A stretch of 64,000 bases of DNA from Streptomyces sp. NBC_01445 (GTDB lineage: Bacteria; Actinomycetota; Actinomycetes; Streptomycetales; Streptomycetaceae), in the NCBI RefSeq assembly GCF_035918235.1, contig NZ_CP109485.1, positions 4,960,001 to 5,024,000 of the forward strand. The letters are read 5' to 3'. The position numbers were made by a program, and so were the translations under genes. Under the pieces are notes generated by a model that did no database searches, was not told where the DNA came from, and worked only from the letters and a program-made list of their open reading frames with translations. Positions 32,402-41,665 of this stretch are shown here, piece after piece (position 1 is the stretch's first letter; every line of letters starts with the position of its first letter).

Positions 32402-33587
32402 ACCGGCGTGTGCCGCCGCCGCGCACCTCGGCGCGGTCCGAGACGCGGGCGCGGTCGGCGGCGGCCACGCCCTCCGCCCAGCCGGCGCCGTCGCTGACGC
32501 CCCGGACCCGGGTCGTCACGGTCTGCGGGAACATGTCGTCGGTCCGGCCGGCCACCGCGACATCGCGCGCCGCCAGGACCGGCAGCAGCCCGCCCTCCCG
32601 GCTCTGGCCGGTCACCTCCTCCGCCACGGCCGCGAGCCGGTCGCCGATGCGGTGCGCGTACGCGGCGAGGAAGGCCTGCCGGAAGGTCTTGGTCCGCTTG
32701 CGTCCCCCGGCGCGCTGCTCGGCCTCGGCCCGCGTCATCGCCGCCGTGCCCTGCACCAGCAGCGACGTATGGAGCAGCTCCACCGCCTCCAGGTCGGACT
32801 CGAAGCCGACGACCGTGGAGAACCCGAAGCCGCTGTTCCACACCGCGCGGCAGCGGTTCGCCGACGCGACCGCGTCCAGGAGAGCCGCCCTCGCCGTCTC
32901 GTACGGGGCTTCCACGCCGATCCGGCACGCGACGGGCGTGTCCTTCGCGTGCGTACGGGCCGCGAGAAGCGCCGCGTCGACGCTGTGCCTGGTCATCAGT
33001 TCCTGCGCCTTCGCCGCCAGGGCCTCGGCCTCCGGCGGGTAGCCGGTCGCCTCGGCCTTGGCGAGCAGCGCGCGGATCCGGGCGAGCTCGCGCGGCTCCC
33101 CCGCGACGGGCCGCGCCACGGACTCGCCGGGCACGGGCCCCACAGCCTCTATCGGCGGGAGGCGCAGGAGGAGTCTGTACAGCTCCAGGACGGCCGTGGC
33201 GTACGAGAAGCGGTCGAGGCGGGGGCCCCGCGTTCCGGGGCCCGATGCCTGCCCCGGGTCCTGCGGGAGCTCGGCGAGCTGTGCGTCCCAGCGCGCGGGC
33301 AGGTACTCGTAACGCGCGGTCTCGGCGCGGATCAGGCGGGCCGCGATGTATCCGTGCGGACTCTCTTCGAGGTCACGTACGACGACGCGCATGACGTCGG
33401 CGGGCTGCCAGCCGCGCTCCCAGGACCGGCGCACGAACTCCTGCCCGCGCAAGGCGAGTTGGGTGTCGGCGGACGGGTCGGCGGCGAGCAGGGACGCACC
33501 GGTGTCGAGCCCGGCCTCCGCGCCCTCCCCGTACAGGGCGGCGGCGAAGGCCTGCTCGACCGTGGTCCGCGTCGTACGTTCCGTCAT
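32400..33587 (-). CDS. DUF2786 domain protein
   Basis: A 395-residue soluble protein. The DUF2786 motif is at about 168-205 ([20 protein letters not shown] and [14 protein letters not shown]), followed by the helical domain with [20 protein letters not shown] and [20 protein letters not shown]. The first 160 residues are an extension specific to actinobacteria ([20 protein letters not shown]). Function is unknown; no catalytic motif is clear. The stop codon is embedded in the end of a 12-bp repeat array. Confidence 0.85.
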   Translation of the reverse strand: MTERTTRTTVEQAFAAALYGEGAEAGLDTGASLLAADPSADTQLALRGQEFVRRSWERGWQPADVMRVVVRDLEESPHGYIAARLIRAETARYEYLPARWDAQLAELPQDPGQASGPGTRGPRLDRFSYATAVLELYRLLLRLPPIEAVGPVPGESVARPVAGEPRELARIRALLAKAEATGYPPEAEALAAKAQELMTRHSVDAALLAARTHAKDTPVACRIGVEAPYETARAALLDAVASANRCRAVWNSGFGFSTVVGFESDLEAVELLHTSLLVQGTAAMTRAEAEQRAGGRKRTKTFRQAFLAAYAHRIGDRLAAVAEEVTGQSREGGLLPVLAARDVAVAGRTDDMFPQTVTTRVRGVSDGAGWAEGVAAADRARVSDRAEVRGGGTRR

Positions 33588-33752
33588 GCGGGGGCGCCGT
33601 CTCCTTGCCTGTCTGGTCCACGGGTCCGCTGTGCGGCCTGTCGTGTCTTCTCTTCCATGGTCTCAGGCGCGTACGGGGGTAGGGCCGGCCATACCCCCGG
33701 GACGCCCCCCAGTGGTCGTGTTCCCGGGGCGCCGCGGCGGTTGGGTTGAGGC

Positions 33753-34682
33753 ATGACCACACCTGCCGTGCGCCTCACCGCCGTACGCCGCGAGTACCGC
33801 GGCGTCACCGCCCTCGACGGGGTCGACCTCGACTTCCACGCCGGGACCTTCACCGCCGTGATGGGGCCCTCGGGCTCCGGGAAGTCGACGCTCCTCCAGT
33901 GCGCCGCGGGCCTGGACCGTCCGACGTCGGGCACCGTCACCGTCGCCGGGACCGACCTCACCGGACTCGGCGAACGGGCACTCACGCTCCTGCGCCGGGA
34001 CCGGATCGGTTTCGTGTTCCAGTCCTTCAATCTACTGCCGGCGCTCACCGCCGCGCAGAACGTGGCGCTCCCCCTGCGGCTCGCCGGGCGGCGGCCCTCG
34101 CGCGCGGAGGTGCGCGAGGCGCTGGGCCGCGTGGGCCTCGCCGAGCGCGCGGGGCACCGCCCTTCACAGCTCTCCGGCGGCCAGCAGCAGCGGGTGGCCC
34201 TGGCCCGCGCCCTGATCACCCGGCCGGCCGTCCTCTTCGGCGACGAGCCGACGGGCGCCCTCGACACGACAACCGGACGTCAAGTCCTCACCTTGCTACG
34301 GGAGCTGGTCGACCGGGAGGGTCAGACGACGGTGATGGTGACCCACGATCCGGTGGCCGCTGCCCGCGCGGACCGGGTGGTGTTCCTGGTCGACGGGAGG
34401 GTCGTGGACGAGCTTCTGGCGCCGGACGCGGCGACGGTTGCTGCACGGATGACGGGACTGGAGGGGCTTGAGGGGCTGGAAGGACCGGAAGGGCTTGAGG
34501 GGCGTGCAGGGCTTGAAGGGGGTGCGGGGCTTGGAGGGGGTGCGGGGCTTGGAGGGGATGCGGGGCTTGGAGGGGGTGCGGGGCTTGGAGGGGGTGCGGG
34601 CGGCACGTCCACCGGCATTCGTTCCGTGTCCGCCGGTAACACCGACAACGCGTCGCTCGGCAAGGAGGTAGACGCATGCTGA
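33753..34682 (+). CDS. ABC transporter ATP-binding protein (LolD/MacB type) with a Gly-rich repeat tail
   Basis: The first 230 residues are a normal LolD/MacB-type ATPase: Walker [10 protein letters not shown] at 39-47, Q-loop FVFQSFN, signature [15 protein letters not shown], Walker [13 protein letters not shown]. It pairs with the FtsX-type permease that follows with a 7-nt overlap. After the domain come about 75 residues of Gly/Leu-rich repeats (GLEG then GLGGGA units) encoded by tandem DNA repeats, then a short unique end. Homologues normally stop near residue 235. The ATG has GAGG directly upstream. The pair may act as a mechanotransmission or export complex. Confidence 0.9.
   Translation: MTTPAVRLTAVRREYRGVTALDGVDLDFHAGTFTAVMGPSGSGKSTLLQCAAGLDRPTSGTVTVAGTDLTGLGERALTLLRRDRIGFVFQSFNLLPALTAAQNVALPLRLAGRRPSRAEVREALGRVGLAERAGHRPSQLSGGQQQRVALARALITRPAVLFGDEPTGALDTTTGRQVLTLLRELVDREGQTTVMVTHDPVAAARADRVVFLVDGRVVDELLAPDAATVAARMTGLEGLEGLEGPEGLEGRAGLEGGAGLGGGAGLGGDAGLGGGAGLGGGAGGTSTGIRSVSAGNTDNASLGKEVDAC
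34456..34610 (+). repeat. Imperfect G-rich tandem repeats in the ATPase tail
   Basis: First GGGGCTTGAGG-like units, then at least four 18-bp units of GGGGCTTGGAGGGGGTGC type with few differences. All are in frame and encode GLEG/GLGGGA. Copy number is likely to vary between strains. Confidence 0.85.
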
Positions 34683-36946
34683 CCACGCTCACCTCCGCCT
34701 GGGCGAATCTGCGGACGCGCCGGCATCTCTTCGCGGGGGCGTTCGTCGCCGTCGCGCTCGGGGTGGCCCTGGTCGCGAGCATGGGGCTGGGGCTCGCGGC
34801 GGCCGCCGACCCGCCTCCGGGCAAGCCGCAGCGGTTCGCCGCGCAGCCTGTCGTGGTCATGCCGCACGACTCTCTGACCGTAGAGGTCGACCGGGGCCCG
34901 AACCGCGCCCGTGACACGAAGAAGATTCCCTATCCACAGCCTGTGGACAAAGAATTGCTTGGCGAGCTCGCCGATTTGGGCACCGTTCACCGTGATCATC
35001 TCGCGCCGGACGCGGTCGGCGTGGACGCCTCGGCCGCCGCCGTACGCGAGGTGGTCGGCGACCGGGCGCAGGTCCTGACCGGCGCGGCACGGCGCCTGGC
35101 CGACCCGGGCGCGGAGCGCGACGCGCAGGCGGTCGTGGCGGTGCGGGCGATGCTGGGCACGGCCGGCGGGGTCTCCGCGTTCGTCGCCGTCTTCGTCACG
35201 GCGTCGACGTTCGCGTTCGTCGTCGCCCTGCGCAGACGGGAGTTCGGGCTCCTGCGGCTTGCGGGCGCCACGCCGGGACGCGTACGGCGGCAGCTCGTCA
35301 CCGAGGCCGTCGCGGTCGGGGTCGCGGCGAGCGCCACCGGCTGCGCCCTCGGCTCCTGGGGTGCCCCACTGCTCGCCCGGGCGCTGATCGACAACGGAAT
35401 CGCGCCCACGTGGTTCACCGTGAGCGGCAGCGGCACGGCGCTCTGGACTTCCTGGACCTCATGGTCCTACTGGGCCTCATGGCCGTTCCAACTCGCCTTC
35501 TGGACCGGCCTGTTCGTGGCGATCGCGGGGGCATGGGCCGCGTCGCGGCGCGCCGGACGCATCGGCCCGGTGGAAGCGCTTCGGGACGCCGACGTGGACG
35601 CGGACGTCATGCCGTGGAGCCGCCGGATCGTCGGCGCCGCACTCCTGTCCCTGGGACTCGGCCTGACGGTCCACACCCTCTGGACCGACCCGTCGGCGCT
35701 CCTGAAGCGCAAGACGTACACCACCCAGCCGATGATCCTCATCACGGCGGCGGCCGCGCTCGCCCCGCTCCTTGTGCGTCCGGTGCTGCGGCTGGTCCGG
35801 CTGCCCGGAGCGGTCGGGCTCCTCGTCCGCGAGAACGCCGCCGCCTCCGTCCGCCACACCGCCGCGGTCGCCGCACCCGTCCTGATAACAGTGGCGCTCG
35901 CGGGCTCCCTGATGGGCTCGGCGGAATCGGTGAGCGCGGCGAAGGCGCAGGAGGCGAGCGAACAGATGCACGCCCAACTCATCTCCACGGGGCATGAGTT
36001 GAGCCTTGCACGGCGGCCGGTTCCGGGCGTGGCCGCCGTGTCCCCGTCCGCCTCCACCGCGGTCTTCGTACGGGAGGAGGGCACCGCCCTCGTCCGCTCC
36101 GAGGCGCGAGCCGTGAGTGACCCCGCGGCCCTCGCCGCGACGAGCCGCCTCCCCGTCGTCGCCGGAGACATACGCCGCCTCGACGACCGCTCCATCGTCG
36201 TCAACGAGGAGTGGGAACACCACCGCGTCGGCGACCGCCTGACCGTCTGGCTCGGCGACGGCCGCCGCACCACGCTCCGCATCGCCGCCGTCCTGGCGCG
36301 CGGCACCGGCGACAACGGCGCGTACGTCACCATGGCCAACGCGGGCGCGGCCCCGGTCGACCGGATCGACGTCCGCCTGACGCCGGGCGCCTCACCCGCC
36401 ACCGCGGCGGGCGCCCTACGAGCGGCCACGTCCGGACACGACGTGCGCGTACGCACCGCAGCCGCCTGGCTCGACGCCACCCACCCCCGGGTCAAACCCC
36501 AGACCCGGCAAGGGATGCTGCTCCTCCTGGGCATCGCCCTCACCTATACGACGATCTCGCTGGCCGGAACGCAGTTGATGGCCGCGTCCGTACGGGACGG
36601 GGAGCTGCGGGCCCTGCGCCGGGCGGGGGCCACGCGAGTCCAGGTCAGGTGGATGCTCGCCGGCGAGGCACTGGTCACGGTCGCGGCCGGCACGGCCCTC
36701 GGACTGGCCGTCACCGCGCTCAACCTGGGAGGACTCGCGGCCGCGCTCGACCTGCTCGCGCCCGGGTCCGGTGCGGGGGCGGGGGCAGGGCTTGGGACTG
36801 GGCTCGCGAATGGGCTCGGGAATGGGCCTGGGGTCGTTGTGCCGTGGGGCGTCGTCGGTTCGGCCGTGGGCGTGTGTGCGGTGGTCGCTGTGGGGGCGGG
36901 GGTGCTGGGCGCGGGATGGGGGCGCCGGAATGGTGTGCGCGGGTGA
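34676..36946 (+). CDS. FtsX-type ABC transporter permease
   Basis: A 756-residue permease with an N-terminal helix, a short extracytoplasmic part, FtsX core helices at about 155-280, a helical linker, a second extracytoplasmic domain (about 410-600) and a final FtsX block (about 618-756). Landmarks are REFGLLRLAGATPGRVRRQL and DGELRALRRAGATRVQVRWM, the two cytosolic coupling segments. This is the MacB/FtsX layout of export or signalling systems. A Gly/Leu-rich low-complexity stretch lies before the last helix (about 700-725). It overlaps the ATPase gene by 7 nt. Confidence 0.92.
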   Translation: MLTTLTSAWANLRTRRHLFAGAFVAVALGVALVASMGLGLAAAADPPPGKPQRFAAQPVVVMPHDSLTVEVDRGPNRARDTKKIPYPQPVDKELLGELADLGTVHRDHLAPDAVGVDASAAAVREVVGDRAQVLTGAARRLADPGAERDAQAVVAVRAMLGTAGGVSAFVAVFVTASTFAFVVALRRREFGLLRLAGATPGRVRRQLVTEAVAVGVAASATGCALGSWGAPLLARALIDNGIAPTWFTVSGSGTALWTSWTSWSYWASWPFQLAFWTGLFVAIAGAWAASRRAGRIGPVEALRDADVDADVMPWSRRIVGAALLSLGLGLTVHTLWTDPSALLKRKTYTTQPMILITAAAALAPLLVRPVLRLVRLPGAVGLLVRENAAASVRHTAAVAAPVLITVALAGSLMGSAESVSAAKAQEASEQMHAQLISTGHELSLARRPVPGVAAVSPSASTAVFVREEGTALVRSEARAVSDPAALAATSRLPVVAGDIRRLDDRSIVVNEEWEHHRVGDRLTVWLGDGRRTTLRIAAVLARGTGDNGAYVTMANAGAAPVDRIDVRLTPGASPATAAGALRAATSGHDVRVRTAAAWLDATHPRVKPQTRQGMLLLLGIALTYTTISLAGTQLMAASVRDGELRALRRAGATRVQVRWMLAGEALVTVAAGTALGLAVTALNLGGLAAALDLLAPGSGAGAGAGLGTGLANGLGNGPGVVVPWGVVGSAVGVCAVVAVGAGVLGAGWGRRNGVRG

Positions 36947-37100
36947 GAGCGCTCGGGTGAGAGCGCTCGGGTGACGAGGCGGCGGGTGCCGGGCGCAGCG
37001 GATGCCGGGCGCGGCGCAGGCCGGGCGCAGCGCAGGCCGGGCGCAGCGCAGGCCGGGCGCAGCGCAGGCCGGGCGCAGCGCAGGCCGGGCGCAGCGCAGG
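36943..37100 (+). repeat. Two tandem arrays downstream of the permease gene
   Basis: Two exact 14-bp copies of GTGAGAGCGCTCGG (36943-36970), the first containing the permease stop codon, then seven copies of a 16-bp unit CCGGGCGCAGCGCAGG (36989-37100; the first two diverged, the last five exact). A 16-bp period cannot keep a reading frame, so this array is non-coding. Confidence 0.92.
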
Positions 37101-37109
37101 CCGCCCTTG

Positions 37110-37524
37110 TCACGCCGCCGCGTGGAACTTGGCCGCAGCCTCACCCCCTGGACCCCACCTCCAGCTTCGACAGGATGTTCGCCACATGGAACTCCACCGT
37201 GGACTCGCTGATGTGCAGGTCCTGCGCGATCACCCGGTTGCGGTGACCCCGGGCGAGGTGGGAGAGGACCTCCAGCTCACGGCGGCCGAGGTCGGCCAGG
37301 GGGCGGGCGGCCTCGGCGCGGGGCACGGTGAGGGGAACCGTCGTCGCCGTGACCCTCGTACCCCAGCCCGGCACCGCGTCCACGTCGAGCCGGCCGCCAA
37401 GCACATCGAGGCGTGCGCCGACCCGACGCGTGGCTCCCTCGGAATCCACGAACGTCTCGGGTGGTTGTGCCATGGCGAGCGCGGCGGTCGAGGGTGCGCC
37501 TGCCGGCCCGATGGGATGGGCCAT
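37110..37524 (-). pseudogene. LuxR-type HTH with kinase-like ATPase remnant, frameshifted near its end
   Basis: From ATG 37524 the frame reads a short segment like the end of a histidine-kinase ATPase domain (LDVLGGRLDVDAVPGWGTRV), then a LuxR helix-turn-helix (LGRRELEVLSHLARGHRNRV and STVEFHVANILSKLEVGSRG), and stops at 37141. One G fewer in the run at 37144-37148 would continue to GEAAAKFHAAA and stop at 37110, the normal kind of LuxR ending. The upstream sensor or kinase part is missing. So this is probably a decayed fragment; a sequencing error in the G run is the alternative. Confidence 0.65.
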
Positions 37525-37760
37525 GGCTTCGAGCGTACGACTCGGGCCTGCGCCGGTAGGCCGGTCCTTCGGACAGACAGAACTGTTCGAAGGGCGGGGC
37601 GGCCCGCCCCCGGCGACGATCGACTCTGAAGAACGTAACTCTGCAGAACGCAAGAGAACGTACGAGATCGCCAGGGAACACCGGAGGACACCGGCAGAAC
37701 CAGCCCCGCACCAGCCCCGCCCGGTTCGAAGAAGCAGTGAAGCGAGAGGAAGACACCGGC

Positions 37761-38687
37761 ATGGAAGCCATCGTTTTCGAGGAGTTCGGCGGACCCGAGG
37801 TACTGCGCTTCAAGGGCGACATCGAGGAACCGCACGCGGGTCCCGGCCAGGTCCGGGTGAAAGTCGCGGCCGTCGGGGTCAACCCCATCGAGTACAAGAT
37901 CAGGAACGGCTGGATGGAGCAGGCTTTCCCGACCTCCCTGCCGGCCGTGCCCGGCAATGAGTTCGCCGGAACCGTCGACGAGCTCGGCGAGGGCGTCACC
38001 GGCCTCTCGGTCGGCGACGAAGTCCTCGGCTGGAGCGAGACCGGCGCGTACGCCGCCTATGCCCTGGCCCAGGCCTCCGCCGTCACCCCGCGGCCCACCG
38101 GACTCGAACCCGCCGCGGCGGCCACCCTCCCCATCGCCGGCGAAACGGCCCAGCGCGTACTCGACCTGCTCGGCGTACGCAGCGGCGAGACGCTGCTGAT
38201 CCACGGCGCCGCGGGCGCGGTCGGCTCGATGGGCGTGCAGCTGGCCGTGGCCCTCGGCGCGACGGTGATCGGCACGGCCTCCCCCGCCAATCACGAGTAT
38301 CTGCGCTCCATCGGCGCCGTCCCCGTCGCATACGGGGACGGGCTTGTGGAGCGGGTGCGCGCGGTGGCCCCGCAAGGCGTGGACGCGGTGTTCGACGCGG
38401 CGGGCAAGGGCGCGCTGGCGGACTCGGTCGAACTCCGCGGAGGCACGCCGGACCGGGTCGTCACCATCGCCGACCCCGACGCCGCCAAGTACGACGTGAC
38501 CTTCGCGTCCGGCGGCACCGACCGTGCCAAGGCCCGCGAGGGCCTCACCCACCAGGCCGCACTCGCCGCGGACGGCAAACTCCACATCTCGATCGCCGGC
38601 ACGTTCCCCCTCCGCGACGCGGCCAAGGCACAGACCCTGAGCGAGACCGGCCACGTGCGGGGCAAGCTGGTGCTGCTGGTGGGCTGA
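37761..38687 (+). CDS. NADP-dependent zinc-free alcohol dehydrogenase-like oxidoreductase (quinone reductase group)
   Basis: A 308-residue MDR-superfamily protein. The start MEAIVFEEFGGPEVLRF is typical; GNEFAGTVDELGEGVTGLSV is the GroES-like part, and LLIHGAAGAVGSMGVQLAVA the NADPH-binding Rossmann motif (GxxGxxG). The cysteine and histidine ligands for zinc are absent, placing it with quinone oxidoreductases. ATG 37761 is preceded by GAGAGGAAG at 9 nt; a GTG at 37737 lies upstream of that ribosome site. It stands alone. Confidence 0.92.
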   Translation: MEAIVFEEFGGPEVLRFKGDIEEPHAGPGQVRVKVAAVGVNPIEYKIRNGWMEQAFPTSLPAVPGNEFAGTVDELGEGVTGLSVGDEVLGWSETGAYAAYALAQASAVTPRPTGLEPAAAATLPIAGETAQRVLDLLGVRSGETLLIHGAAGAVGSMGVQLAVALGATVIGTASPANHEYLRSIGAVPVAYGDGLVERVRAVAPQGVDAVFDAAGKGALADSVELRGGTPDRVVTIADPDAAKYDVTFASGGTDRAKAREGLTHQAALAADGKLHISIAGTFPLRDAAKAQTLSETGHVRGKLVLLVG

Positions 38688-38849
38688 GGAGACAGGTGGT
38701 CCTGGTGATCCTCGTGGGGTGATCCGGCGCGGGCCCAGGGCACGCAGGGTCGCCGGCACGCGCCGCCCACGAGGACCCCGCCTCCGCCAGCCATGACGCC
38801 ACCCGCCCCTGCGGATGCCGACTCCGCCGGACACTGCGACGCTCGAGGG

Positions 38850-39689
38850 ATGAGAGTGGCGCTTGCACAGACCGACTGTGTGCTCGGCGACGTGGACGCG
38901 AATCTGACCGTCGCCCGGGAGCAGACCGAGCAGGCGGCGGCCCAGGGCGCCGACCTCGTGGTCTTCCCCGAGCTGAGCCTGCACGGCTATCACCTCGGCG
39001 CCCTGCGCCAGGACGTCTCCCTCCCGGTGACGGACCCGCGTCTGACCGCCCTCTCGACACTCGGCGCGGATGTCGTGATCGGCCTGCACGAACACACCAG
39101 CCTGCGCGCCTACAACACCTCCGCCTACTACGCAGGTGGCCAACTCCTCCATTCCCACCGCAAGTTGTACCTGCCGAACTACCTGGCCTGGGAAGAGCGC
39201 AAGCACGTCAGCCCCGGCCAGCAACTGCGCGCGTACGACCTGCCGCACGGCCACGGCCGCGCCGCGACCCTCGTCTGCAACGACGCCTGGCAGCCGGTCC
39301 TCCCGTGGCTCGCCGTGCAGGACGGCGCCGAGGTCGTCATCGTCCCCGCGAACAGCGCGGCGACACTCGACCCGGAGGCCATGGACACGGGCCTGTACTG
39401 GGACACGCTCCTCGCCTACACCGCGAAGATGCTCCAGTGCTGGGTCGTCTTCGTGAACCGCGTCGGCAATGAACATGGCGCCTCCTTCTGGGGTGGCTCC
39501 CGCGTGGTCGACCCACGCGGGACGGTCGTGGCCCAGGCCCCCAAGTGGGAACCGAGCTTGGTGACCATCGACATCGACCTCCACGAGGCCCGCCGGCAAC
39601 GCAGGGTCGTTCCTCTGGTCGCGGAGGCCCGCCTCGGCCTGATCGACCGCGAGGTCCGCCGCCTGATCGACGAGGGCGGCGACAGCTGA
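38850..39689 (+). CDS. Carbon-nitrogen hydrolase (nitrilase superfamily)
   Basis: A 279-residue amidase of the nitrilase superfamily with the catalytic triad Glu41 (VFPELSLHGY), Lys105 (HSHRKLYLPNY) and Cys143 (LVCNDAWQPV). It hydrolyses a carbon-nitrogen bond in a small amide; the CNDAW version of the Cys motif is found in a group of uncertain substrate. The ATG at 38850 (MRVALAQTDCVLGD) is chosen because it begins at the conserved first strand; the frame is open upstream to 38793. It lies 160 nt after the oxidoreductase gene. Confidence 0.92.
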   Translation: MRVALAQTDCVLGDVDANLTVAREQTEQAAAQGADLVVFPELSLHGYHLGALRQDVSLPVTDPRLTALSTLGADVVIGLHEHTSLRAYNTSAYYAGGQLLHSHRKLYLPNYLAWEERKHVSPGQQLRAYDLPHGHGRAATLVCNDAWQPVLPWLAVQDGAEVVIVPANSAATLDPEAMDTGLYWDTLLAYTAKMLQCWVVFVNRVGNEHGASFWGGSRVVDPRGTVVAQAPKWEPSLVTIDIDLHEARRQRRVVPLVAEARLGLIDREVRRLIDEGGDS

Positions 39690-39812
39690 CGGGAATCCCG
39701 GCCCAGCCCCACGCCTGGGCGGGCGCCCGCCGTCACCTCTGCGAGCACCACCACCGCCCCGCCGATCCCGACGCACGCGGCGCTGTCAGTGCCGGGTGTA
39801 AAACTCACCGAC

Positions 39813-41504
39813 ATGACCGAGAAGTGGGCCATCGCGGCCACCGAGGACGGCGGAGCCCAGCTCGCGCCGCTCGGTGCCGACGGCGCACCCGCCGCCCCGG
39901 TCCGCCACGAGCCCAGCCTCGCGGAAGCAGTCCGCTCCCGCCCCGACGTCACGCGCTGGATCTGGCGATCGACAGCGGCCGTCTATCCCCGCCTGCTCGC
40001 CGCGGGCGTCCGCGTGCCACGCTGCTACGACATCGAGGACGCCGAGACTCTCCTCCTCGGCCACGCCGGCCGCTTCGGGGAACCCCGCTCCGCGGCCGCC
40101 GCCCTGGCCAGGATCCACGGCACGGCCGTCCCCCCGGACCCCCCTCAACGAGCCGCGACCCCCGGCTCCCAGTCCTCCCTCTTCGAACCACAACCCGTCC
40201 ATGTCCCCCTCGAAGACCTCATAGAGGTGTACGCCGATCAGCAGCGCCGCCACGACGCCACCGCCCACCCGGGCCGGATGCGGCTGCTCACCGCCGCCGA
40301 GTCCGCGGCCATGCTCGTGGCAGCCGAGATGAACGCGGCGGGCCTCCCCTGGAGCGCCGACGTGCACCGCTCCGTACTGCACGAGCTGCTCGGCGAGCGC
40401 TACGCGGGCGGCGGCGAACCGCGCCGCCTCGCCGAACTGGCCGACGAAGTGTCCGAGGCGTTCGGCCGACGCGTGCGCCCCGATCTGCCCGCCGACGTGG
40501 TGAAGGCGTTCGCCCAGGCCGGCGTCAAGATCACGTCCACGCGCCGCTGGGAGATCGAGTCGATCGACCATCCGGCCGTGCGGCCCCTGATCGAGTACAA
40601 GAAGCTGTACCGGATCTACACCGCACACGGCTGGTCCTGGCTCCAGGACTGGGTCCGCGACGGCCGCTTCCGCCCCGAGTACCTGCCCGGAGGCACCGTC
40701 ACGGGACGCTGGGTCACCAATGGCGGTGGCGCACTCCAGATCCCCAAGGTCATCCGCCGTGCCGTCGTCGCCGACCCGGGCTGGCGCCTCGTCGTCGCCG
40801 ACGCCGACCAGATGGAACCCCGCGTCCTCGCCGCCATCTCCCGCGACCCCGGCCTGATGGAGGTAGCCGGGCGAGAGACCGACCTCTATCAATCCGTCTC
40901 CGACCGGGCCTTCTCCGGCGACCGCGCCAAGGCAAAACTGGCGGTGCTCGGCGCGGTGTACGGCCAGACGTCCGGCGACGGCCTCAAGAACCTCGCCGCC
41001 CTCCGCCGCCGCTTCCCGCAAGCCGTCGCCTACGTCGACGACGCCGCCCGCGCGGGCGAGGAGGGCCGCCTCGTACGGACCTGGCTCGGCCGCACCTGCC
41101 CACCGGTCGCCGGCGCCGGCGACCAGGACGAGGCAGGCATCCCCCAGGACGGCCCGACGCCCGAACAGGCATCGGGAGACACCGAGTTCACCCCCGGCTA
41201 CGCCTCCTCGAACGCCCGCGCCCGCGGCCGCTTCGCCCGCAACTTCGTCGTCCAGGGCAGCGCCGCCGACTGGGCCGACCTGATGCTCGCCGCCCTGCGC
41301 CAGTCCTGCACCGGGATGGCGGCGGAACTGGTCTTCTTCCAGCACGACGAGGTGATCGTGCACTGCCCGGAAGAGGAAGCGGAAGCAGTGACCGCGGCGA
41401 TCCGCGTAGCCGCAGAACTGGCCGGCCACCTCACATTCGGCGACACCCCGGTCCACTTCCCTTTCACCACCGCAGTGGTGAAGTGCTACGCCGACGCGAA
41501 GTGA
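39813..41504 (+). CDS. Family A DNA polymerase without 5'-3' exonuclease (annotated as bifunctional 3'-5' exonuclease/DNA polymerase)
   Basis: A 563-residue relative of DNA polymerase I lacking the 5'-nuclease. Motif A is DADQMEPRVLAAISRDP, motif B RAKAKLAVLGAVYGQT (finger helix with Arg, Lys and YG), motif C FFQHDEVI with the catalytic Asp. The N-terminal third corresponds to the exonuclease-like domain (VPRCYDIEDAETLLLGH), but I do not see an intact DxE motif, so proofreading may be inactive. Actinomycetes carry this protein besides PolA; a repair role is inferred. The start may be ATG 39813 or GTG 39789. Confidence 0.85.
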   Translation: MTEKWAIAATEDGGAQLAPLGADGAPAAPVRHEPSLAEAVRSRPDVTRWIWRSTAAVYPRLLAAGVRVPRCYDIEDAETLLLGHAGRFGEPRSAAAALARIHGTAVPPDPPQRAATPGSQSSLFEPQPVHVPLEDLIEVYADQQRRHDATAHPGRMRLLTAAESAAMLVAAEMNAAGLPWSADVHRSVLHELLGERYAGGGEPRRLAELADEVSEAFGRRVRPDLPADVVKAFAQAGVKITSTRRWEIESIDHPAVRPLIEYKKLYRIYTAHGWSWLQDWVRDGRFRPEYLPGGTVTGRWVTNGGGALQIPKVIRRAVVADPGWRLVVADADQMEPRVLAAISRDPGLMEVAGRETDLYQSVSDRAFSGDRAKAKLAVLGAVYGQTSGDGLKNLAALRRRFPQAVAYVDDAARAGEEGRLVRTWLGRTCPPVAGAGDQDEAGIPQDGPTPEQASGDTEFTPGYASSNARARGRFARNFVVQGSAADWADLMLAALRQSCTGMAAELVFFQHDEVIVHCPEEEAEAVTAAIRVAAELAGHLTFGDTPVHFPFTTAVVKCYADAK

Positions 41505-41665
41505 CGTCCTTCCACAAGGCCACTCACGACACCCCGGAGCGCACAGCCCGGCGGCCACCGATCACCAATCACTGACCAGCACATACTGCTCACCGGTCGG
41601 CGGTCGCCGAGCACGAAGGGCCAAGGGCCAAGGGCCAAGCCCCGAGAGTGTCCCTTGTCGCCGCC

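Noticed and set aside
32284..32928. Minus-strand frame ending in six Asn-Gln-Pro-Pro repeats
   Set aside because: It overlaps the DUF2786 gene in another frame and is only the translation of the 12-bp array; kept as a note in the findings.
36989..37100. Possible CRISPR array
   Set aside because: The units are 16 bp and directly adjoining, without spacers. The same holds for the 7-, 12- and 39-bp arrays.
37230..39776. 848-codon minus-strand frame over the oxidoreductase and hydrolase genes
   Set aside because: It lacks any motif, while both plus-strand genes have intact catalytic residues.
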